From positions 1,302,001-1,366,000 of the forward strand of contig NZ_CP047897.1 in assembly GCF_009913235.1 (NCBI RefSeq): DNA of 64,000 bases, written 5' to 3'. A program made the translations under genes and the position numbers. The notes beneath the pieces are model-generated. The model saw only the letters and a list, made by a program, of their open reading frames with translations. It made no database searches and was not told where the DNA came from. Shown in pieces: positions 58,387-64,000 of the stretch. The stretch comes from Nibribacter ruber (GTDB lineage: Bacteria > Bacteroidota > Bacteroidia > Cytophagales > Hymenobacteraceae). The stretch's first letter is position 1. Each line of letters starts with the position of its first letter.

Positions 58387-59655
58387 TCAAACAGGCAATA
58401 CCAAGGTAAAGCGCGTGCCGCCTTGTTCGGCGCTTTCTACCGTTACCTGGCCGTGGTGGGCGTCCATGATGGCTTTCACGTAGCTCAATCCCAGCCCGAA
58501 GCCTTTCACGTTGTGCACGTTGCCGGTGGGTACGCGGTAGAACTTGTCAAACAAAAACTTCTGGAATTCCTGCTTGATCCCGATGCCGTGGTCCCGGATG
58601 CTGATGAGCAGGCCCTGTTCTACGTCACGGGTTTGTATTTCAATGGCGGGAGCCTGGGTAGAGTATTTTTCAGCGTTGTCCAGGAGGCTGTACAGGGCGT
58701 TAGCCACATGCAGGCTGTCTGCGTGCACCAGGGACCGCGTGGCCTGCAAATCTAACCGAAGATGTCCGGACCGTTGCTGCAGCCGCGGGGCCACGTTCTG
58801 GCTGGTCTGCTGCAGAAGTGCATGCACGTCTACGGGTTCTTTTTTGAGGGCGAGTTCACCACTTTCCATGGTGGCCATCTGCAGGACGCGCTCCACCTGG
58901 GCCCGCAGGCGCTCATTCTCAGAGTAGATGAGGTCATGGTAGCGGGTGAGCCTTTCCGGGGACAGCGTTTCGGGGCGTTTGCGCAGCACCTCGCTGGCCA
59001 GGCCAATGTTGGTGATGGGTGTCTGCAGTTCGTGGGTGAGGTTGTTGATGAAATCGGTCTTGAGTTCGGTGAGCCGCTTTTCGCGCAGAATCTGGAACAT
59101 GGTATAGGCGAAGAACAAAACCACCAGCAGCAGGGCGCCGGTAGAATACCACCAGAACTCCATCTCCCCCAGAATCACGGCCGTCTTGCCAGGGAACACC
59201 ACCGCCACGTTGTAGAGCAAAGGTGTGCCGGTTTGTTCATGCTTCAGGATGGCATCGCCCTTTTCTGCCAGTTGGCGGTGCGTGGCCGGCACGTATTTCC
59301 CGAACATGAGCGTATCATCCAGGCTGTTATAGACGCCAAACTCATAGGCTTCGTGCAAGTTGCGTTTGCCCAGCTCCTGTTCCAGCAGGTGTTCTACCTG
59401 GCTGGGGTCTACGGGCGCGTTCAGTTCGGCGAGGTAATAATTGGAGGCAATCTGTTGGATGGGTTTGGCCTCTGCCCTTCCCAGACCGGTCAGCAACTGG
59501 TCAGACACGCTGGTGAGCGCCACCTGCACGCGGTGGTTAAAGGCTTTCTCCTCCACGCTGTACGCCTTGGTCAGCCACACCAGCTGGGCGCTCAGCAAAG
59601 CCACCAGGGCTAAGCTAGCCAACACCAGTATGATTTGAATCTTTTGCCTGCTCAT
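58387..59655 (-). CDS. membrane sensor histidine kinase
   Basis: 422 residues. One segment at 8-28 and another near 165-185 bracket a periplasmic sensor of ~135 residues. The kinase core has FINNLTHELQTPITNI (His208), the N-box LLDNAEKYS, and G-boxes RDHGIGIK and GFGLGLSYVK. It reads into the small membrane protein and the OmpR-type regulator, forming a complete two-component system. The stimulus is unknown. Confidence 0.9.
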   Translation of the reverse strand: MSRQKIQIILVLASLALVALLSAQLVWLTKAYSVEEKAFNHRVQVALTSVSDQLLTGLGRAEAKPIQQIASNYYLAELNAPVDPSQVEHLLEQELGKRNLHEAYEFGVYNSLDDTLMFGKYVPATHRQLAEKGDAILKHEQTGTPLLYNVAVVFPGKTAVILGEMEFWWYSTGALLLVVLFFAYTMFQILREKRLTELKTDFINNLTHELQTPITNIGLASEVLRKRPETLSPERLTRYHDLIYSENERLRAQVERVLQMATMESGELALKKEPVDVHALLQQTSQNVAPRLQQRSGHLRLDLQATRSLVHADSLHVANALYSLLDNAEKYSTQAPAIEIQTRDVEQGLLISIRDHGIGIKQEFQKFLFDKFYRVPTGNVHNVKGFGLGLSYVKAIMDAHHGQVTVESAEQGGTRFTLVLPV

Positions 59656-59753
59656 GGTCTAAAAGTAACCAATTTCTCACTGCCTTTCATGCCATTAACA
59701 TATCGTTAACATGATTTTACATTCCATTAACCTGGGTGCGTTGGTAGGCGGGC

Positions 59754-59761
59754 TACTTTTG
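59754..59761 (+). promoter_or_regulatory. candidate -7 box upstream of the DUF2723 gene
   Basis: TACTTTTG matches TAnnTTTG, ~140 bp before the ATG at 59903. Confidence 0.4.
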
Positions 59762-59902
59762 TAAGCAAGGGAAAGGAAGATGCGCGCATTACACCGATTA
59801 TCTTCTTAATGATCAACGCTACTCCTGCCAGTTTTCTTACAGAATCCTGACAAACAACAGGTTGCCCACTACTCGCCCACATTTAAAGTAATCAATACCG
59901 CC

Positions 59903-62900
59903 ATGCCGAACACCAAAATTTTCAACCCGCTCTCTTCAGTGACCAGTTCCAAATCATCAGGAATCCTCTTCGGGAGGCGGCAGTTCCTGCCGGTGCTTCT
60001 GGGTTTGGCCGTGGTGGCGCTGGGCTTTGCCTGCATGGCTCTGGACACCTCGCCGCAGGGCTATGGCTTTCTGGGTTTGACGCTGGGCCCCTTGCTGGTG
60101 ATGGTAGGATTGGGCTTGCCGTTTTTCGGTATTTTTAGGGAAAACAGCCCAAAAACGGAGATTCCTGCATCGCCGGCCTGGCAGTCTTTCATCCGGTGGA
60201 ATACAATACTGGGTTGGGTTGTGGCCTTGGCAGCGCTTACGGTGTATGTGCTTACGCTAGAGCCCAGCACCTCTTTCTGGGACACCGGCGAATTCATTGC
60301 CGCCGCCTACAAGTTGCAAGTCCCGCATCCGCCCGGGGCGCCTCTGTTTCTGCTGCTGGGTAGGTTGTTTACGCTTTTGAGTTTGGGCGATGTTACGCGG
60401 GTGGCCTGGTGCATGAACCTGCTTTCGGCGCTTTGTAGTGCCGGCACCGTGTTATTTCTGTTCTGGAGCATCACTTTGTTGGGTCAGCGCCTGCCTTCCC
60501 TTTCTTTCCAAGGCCCCAGCCGGGCGCAACGCATCTTGCTCCTGGCCAGCGGGACGGTGGGCGCACTGGGGTTTGCGTTCACAGACTCGTTCTGGTTCTC
60601 GGCGGTAGAGGCCGAGGTGTACGCCATGTCCTCCTTCTTCACAGCCATTGTGGTATGGGCCGCCCTTAAATGGCAAGCCGAGGCCCCGGCCCCCGCTGCC
60701 AACCGCTGGCTGCTGTTTCTGGCGTATTTGGTGGGCTTGTCCATTGGCGTGCACTTGCTCAACCTGGTGGCTATTCCGGCCATTGCCCTGCTGGTCTATC
60801 TGCATTTGTATTCGCCCACTAAAAAAGGAATTGCCTTTACGCTGTTGATTGGGGCTGCCATAGTTTTGCTGGTGATGGAAGGCATGATTACCGGTCTGCC
60901 CAGCGTAGCCGGTAGCTTTGAGGTGTTTCTGGTCAATAATCTGGGGTTGCCCTATGGCAGCGGCGCGGTGCTGTTTCTTTGTTTGCTGGTGGCGGGTATT
61001 ATCTATGGCTTGCGCTGGGCCAAACAACATCAGAAACCGGTCTTACACACCTCGCTGGTGGCCCTGGTGTTGGTCTTGATAGGCTATTCTTCTTATTTGA
61101 TGGTGCCCATCAGGTCGGGCTTCAACACGCCCATTGACGAGAACAACCCCGAGAACCTGCTCAGTTTTGTCAGCTACCTCAAGCGGGAACAGTACGGCTC
61201 CCGGCCGTTGCTGTACGGCCCGCAGTTCAACGCGCAGGCGCAGAGCTATGACAAAACCGGCCCCATCTATGCACCCCAGAACGGAAAGTATGCCGTGGTA
61301 GACTCCAAATTTGAGCAGGTGTATGACGCCCAGGACAAGACGCTTCTGCCGAGGTTGTATTCGCCAGAGCCGGCGCACCTGCGGGCCTACCAGCACTGGG
61401 TGAACGTGAAGGAAGGCCAGAAACCCACTTTTGGCCAGAACCTGAGTTTTCTCTGGAACTACCAGTTAGGACATATGTATTGGCGGTACTTCGGGTGGAA
61501 TTTTGTGGGCCGCGAGCATGACACGCAACATGCCGGGGTGCTCTGGCCCTGGGAGCAGCAGCATGACGTGCCCGCCCCGCTCTCTACCAGCAAAGCCCGA
61601 AACCAGTTTTTCCTGCTCCCTTTGTTGTTGGGCGTTTTTGGCCTGTTTTTCCAGTTTAAGCGCAAAAACACCGATGCCTGGGTGGTGCTCCTGTTGTTCT
61701 TTTTCACCGGCGTGGCTATTGTGCTGTACCTGAACCAGCCGCCCGTAGAACCCCGCGAGCGCGACTACACCTTTGCGGGCTCTTACTACGCCTTCAGTAT
61801 CTGGATGGGCCTGGGCGTGCTGGCTTTGGCAGATATAGTCAAGAGGTTCATTAAATCAGAAACGGCCACCGCCGGACTGGCCACTTTGGTAGCTTTGTCA
61901 GTGCCGGGCATTCTCCTGGCCCAGGGCTGGAACGACCATGACCGCTCTGGCCGGTCGCACGCCCTAGATTCGGCAAAGAACCTGTTAAGCTCCGTGGCAC
62001 CCAACGCCATCCTGTTCACCAACGGCGACAATGACACCTTCCCGCTGTGGTACGCCCAGGAGGTGGAAGGCTTTAGAACCGATGTGCGCGTGCTGGTGCT
62101 CCCCTACCTCAACACCGACTGGTACATTGAACAGTTGAAGAAGCCCATGAACGCCTCTGCGCCGGTTAGCACTACGCTGCAAATGGCCCAGTATGCCTTC
62201 AGCAACAACAACTACCTGCCCTACGTGCCCAATCCCAGCGTGCAGGACAGTGGCATGGACGTACGCCAATATCTGAATCTGCTGCAGTCCCAACATCCCG
62301 CCTTGCAAGTGCAAACCCAGGACGGCCGGACCTTAAACGTACTGCCCACCAAAAAACTGCTACTGTCTGTGAACCCCGCAGAGGTCCTGAAAAATCAAAC
62401 CATCTCCCCGGAAAGAGCCAGCCAGGTGGCACCTAGTATGAATTGGAGCCTTCAGACCGAGGCTCTAGAGAAGAAGCACCTGGTCATCCTAGACATTCTG
62501 GCTTCCAATAATTGGCAGCGGCCCATCTACTTTTCTACCGCGGGTTCAGAGACCACAGAAATGGGTTTGCAGCCGTTCTTACAGTTAGAAGGTCTGGCCC
62601 TGCGCGTAGTGCCTGCCCGTAACCCAGACACCCAGGCAACAGCGTATGTAGACCGGGAACGCACGTATCTGCGGCTAATGCAGCAGTTCAGGTTCACGGG
62701 CCTGCAAAACACAGACCATGCGTATGAAGAAAACTTCACTACCCAGCTAGCACCCATGTACCGAACCGCCTTTGTAGACCTGGCCACTGCCTATCTACAG
62801 AACGGTCAGACAGAAAAAGCCCGCGCCGTCTTGCAAAAATGCCTTGCCGACTTACCAGACCAAGGCGCCCCGCACAATTTTGAAAGCGCCTCTCTGGTGT

Positions 62901-63139
62901 TGCCCCTAGCTAAGGCAGGGATGACCAAACAAGCGCAGCAACTGACCAATTTGCTCAGCCATAGATTTGACCAGCAGCTCATCTATTACAGCACCCAACC
63001 CGCCTATTTTGACCGTGAACGCCAACTCAACTTATACGGCCTCCAGAACCTGACCCAAGCCGCATACGCCGCTGGTTTACCACAAGCCCCGCAGCTAGAA
63101 AGGCTCTTTAAGAAACACTATCGTTTAATTAGTAATTGA
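59903..63139 (+). CDS. large DUF2723 membrane protein (TMEM260/O-mannosyltransferase-like)
   Basis: 1078 residues. About a dozen membrane segments fill the first ~640 residues; the family hallmark is LEPSTSFWDTGEFIAAAYKLQVPHPPGAPLFLLLGR (residues ~115-150). A soluble C-terminal part follows (NGDNDTFPLWYAQEVEGFRTDVRVL is also typical). The family is related to protein O-mannosyltransferases and probably glycosylates exported proteins with a lipid-linked sugar donor. Residues ~73-85 (FFGIFRENSPKTE) are encoded by a copy of the 38-bp palindrome in the variable N-terminal loop. It is a single gene. Confidence 0.88.
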   Translation: MPNTKIFNPLSSVTSSKSSGILFGRRQFLPVLLGLAVVALGFACMALDTSPQGYGFLGLTLGPLLVMVGLGLPFFGIFRENSPKTEIPASPAWQSFIRWNTILGWVVALAALTVYVLTLEPSTSFWDTGEFIAAAYKLQVPHPPGAPLFLLLGRLFTLLSLGDVTRVAWCMNLLSALCSAGTVLFLFWSITLLGQRLPSLSFQGPSRAQRILLLASGTVGALGFAFTDSFWFSAVEAEVYAMSSFFTAIVVWAALKWQAEAPAPAANRWLLFLAYLVGLSIGVHLLNLVAIPAIALLVYLHLYSPTKKGIAFTLLIGAAIVLLVMEGMITGLPSVAGSFEVFLVNNLGLPYGSGAVLFLCLLVAGIIYGLRWAKQHQKPVLHTSLVALVLVLIGYSSYLMVPIRSGFNTPIDENNPENLLSFVSYLKREQYGSRPLLYGPQFNAQAQSYDKTGPIYAPQNGKYAVVDSKFEQVYDAQDKTLLPRLYSPEPAHLRAYQHWVNVKEGQKPTFGQNLSFLWNYQLGHMYWRYFGWNFVGREHDTQHAGVLWPWEQQHDVPAPLSTSKARNQFFLLPLLLGVFGLFFQFKRKNTDAWVVLLLFFFTGVAIVLYLNQPPVEPRERDYTFAGSYYAFSIWMGLGVLALADIVKRFIKSETATAGLATLVALSVPGILLAQGWNDHDRSGRSHALDSAKNLLSSVAPNAILFTNGDNDTFPLWYAQEVEGFRTDVRVLVLPYLNTDWYIEQLKKPMNASAPVSTTLQMAQYAFSNNNYLPYVPNPSVQDSGMDVRQYLNLLQSQHPALQVQTQDGRTLNVLPTKKLLLSVNPAEVLKNQTISPERASQVAPSMNWSLQTEALEKKHLVILDILASNNWQRPIYFSTAGSETTEMGLQPFLQLEGLALRVVPARNPDTQATAYVDRERTYLRLMQQFRFTGLQNTDHAYEENFTTQLAPMYRTAFVDLATAYLQNGQTEKARAVLQKCLADLPDQGAPHNFESASLVLPLAKAGMTKQAQQLTNLLSHRFDQQLIYYSTQPAYFDRERQLNLYGLQNLTQAAYAAGLPQAPQLERLFKKHYRLISN
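60120..60157. repeat. 38-bp palindrome inside a coding region (DUF2723 N-terminus)
   Basis: CGTTTTTCGGTATTTTTA / GGAAAACAGCCCAAAAACG, full length and both ends kept. It is in frame and adds about 13 residues to a variable loop before the first conserved motif. Confidence 0.75.
61633..61670. repeat. half-copy resemblance to the palindrome inside DUF2723
   Basis: CGTTTTTGGCCTGTTTTTCC matches the left arm, but the right half (AGTTTAAGCGCAAAAACA) only weakly. The protein here (GVFGLFFQFKRKNTDA) looks like normal family sequence, so chance similarity is possible. Confidence 0.3.
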
Positions 63140-63175
63140 TAATTAAGAATTAATAATGACGAAGAGTGGTATAGT

Positions 63176-63213
63176 CGTTTTTGGGCTGTTTTCTGGGAAA
63201 GAGGCTAAAAACG
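63176..63213. repeat. 38-bp palindrome, copy 20
   Basis: CGTTTTTGGGCTGTTTTC / GGAAAGAGGCTAAAAACG, 36 bp after the DUF2723 stop. Confidence 0.85.
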
Positions 63214-63632
63214 CCCTCGCCTAAAGTTGGCAATTTGTGGTTAGTAGGATGGTAAATTACAATTGATGAATGGCTTTAGCAATTAAGCAGTTGGAAACTT
63301 GCGGCAATGGTGGTTTTAAGTTAAAAACATGCAGCAAAGAGCTTAGCCACCGCCTTTCTAGCTTGCCCACAAGATCCTTTCACGATGACAACTTAGATGT
63401 AGAGATGTGAAAATTTGAAAATGTGGCGATGTGAAGATTTGAAGATGGCACAAACGGGTACCATGGCACGAGCGGACGCTTGCGTCCGCTTGCCTTGGTC
63501 CTTCCCCTGACAGACCAACACCTCTAAGGATTATTTATACAAGATTTTGTCTGTCAGGGGACAGACCAAGGAGATGGGAGAGCTTACTATCCTAAGAAAC
63601 CCTAAAGCCAAGAAGATAATGGACAGTCAGAA
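63214..63632. other. intergenic repeat-rich stretch
   Basis: No gene seen. It holds degenerate direct repeats of GATGTGAAnATTTGAAnATG at ~63405-63447, a perfect hairpin AGCGGACGC-TT-GCGTCCGCT at 63471-63490, and a long inverted repeat at 63493-63571. Confidence 0.5.
63493..63571. repeat. 23-bp inverted repeat with 33-bp spacer
   Basis: The left arm at 63493-63515 (CCTTGGTCCTTCCCCTGACAG...) and the right arm at 63549-63571 pair with two mismatches; the spacer is AT-rich. It could be a small MITE-like element or a structured RNA end. Confidence 0.6.
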
Positions 63633-63723
63633 ATTCTTAATTCTTAATTCTTAATTCTTAATTCTTAATTCTTAATTCTTAATTCTTAATTCTTAATTCT
63701 TAATTCTTAATTCTTAATTCTTA
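63633..63723 (+). repeat. heptamer tandem repeat (ATTCTTA)13
   Basis: Thirteen perfect copies of ATTCTTA, followed by a partial unit. It ends at the stop codon of the DsbA-like gene and is a likely length-variable site. Confidence 0.92.
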
Positions 63724-63724
63724 A

Positions 63725-64000
63725 TTAAAAAGGAATGCTCATGGCTTGCAGGAGTCTTTCTTCTAGTTCTGGTAGTTGGCAGTAGCCTTTGGAGATGAGG
63801 CGCGGGCCTTGGGGATGGTCCAGAAAAAGGGTGGGCAGGGTGTCTACGCCCAGGCCTTGCACATACTGGAACTCCTGCTCGGTTTGCCTGAAGATTTCCT
63901 CGGTCTCAAAGACGGCCAGAAACAGGTTTTCAGATATCCCGAAGAGCCGCAGCACCTCCACCAACACCTCTGTTTTGCTTAAGTCCCGGCCATCGGCGTA
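63725..64000 (-). CDS. DsbA-family/thioredoxin-like protein, C-terminal part
   Basis: 92 residues are visible; the frame is open at the right edge (YADGRDLSKTEVL...), so the N-terminal half with the expected C-x-x-C site is outside. The visible part has VLRLFGISENLF, the cis-proline region GVDTLPTLFLD and KGYCQLPELEERL, as in DsbA-type oxidoreductases of the FrnE/HCCA-isomerase-like group. The GTG at 63967 is internal. The heptamer repeat abuts its stop codon. Confidence 0.7.
   Translation of the reverse strand, partial: YADGRDLSKTEVLVEVLRLFGISENLFLAVFETEEIFRQTEQEFQYVQGLGVDTLPTLFLDHPQGPRLISKGYCQLPELEERLLQAMSIPF

Noticed and set aside
14296-63213. Palindromes as a CRISPR array
   Set aside because: Copies are kilobases apart, vary in sequence, have no regular spacers and no cas genes are present.

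Overview
The window looks like chromosomal DNA of a Bacteroidota bacterium, most likely of the Cytophagales/Hymenobacteraceae type (Rufibacter, Nibribacter or Pontibacter-like; inference from gene content, not from a marker gene). Supporting signs are TAnnTTTG -7 promoter boxes, many lipoproteins with S-x-C type lipoboxes, an ECF sigma factor followed by a membrane-anchored beta-barrel protein, DUF2723, CHRD and DUF5777 proteins, and a GC content near one half. No rRNA or CRISPR array was seen.

Layout. 1-470: the end of hscB and a tRNA-Leu(CAA). 471-8057: two cargo segments stacked on the 3' end of that tRNA, each bounded by a 13-bp copy of the tRNA end followed by a look-alike terminator; no integrase is present. 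Segment A carries an HxlR-type regulator diverging from a flavin monooxygenase, two F420-reductase-like dehydrogenases and a zinc-less MDR oxidoreductase. Segment B carries an AraC regulator, an MBL-fold hydrolase and an NTF2-like protein. 8.1-14.9 kb: secreted and lipoprotein genes (a polysaccharide-lyase-like lipoprotein, an unrecognised exported protein, a MORN-repeat protein, a DUF1569 protein).

15.0-25.2 kb is the most coherent region: a reduced-sulfur island. A Crp/Fnr-type regulator with only two cysteines is followed by a TauE/SafE exporter, a CstB-like persulfide dioxygenase-rhodanese fusion, a single-domain rhodanese, two YeeE/YedE half-transporters, an MFS carrier, a small exported protein, a DoxX-DsrE fusion, a TlpA thioredoxin and a SoxB-like metallophosphoesterase. 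Four near-identical palindromes (core GTGAC-N4-GTCAC) lie exactly 22 bp upstream of -7 boxes in this island, including one in front of the regulator itself. A weaker fifth site with the same spacing precedes the CcoI-type copper ATPase at 56.2 kb. This suggests one class-II activated regulon.

25.4-63.1 kb is ordinary housekeeping and envelope content: PQQ sugar dehydrogenase, YceI/cytochrome c/CHRD cluster, sigma and partner, a multi-PAS kinase, amidohydrolase-like proteins, an amino acid permease, SbcD, catalase, a phosphoesterase, an acyl-carrier-like protein without its serine, glutathione peroxidase with a MarR regulator, a CDF transporter with a half-size solute-binding protein, the copper ATPase, a two-component system and a large DUF2723 membrane protein. 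The right edge cuts a DsbA-like gene.

A 38-bp imperfect palindrome (arm CGTTTTTGGCCTGTTTTC, 2-nt centre) recurs about two dozen times from 14.3 kb to the end, nearly always between genes, but at least twice in frame inside a gene. It has no T-tract of its own and behaves like a REP or Rickettsia-palindromic-element type repeat; none occurs in the first 14 kb.
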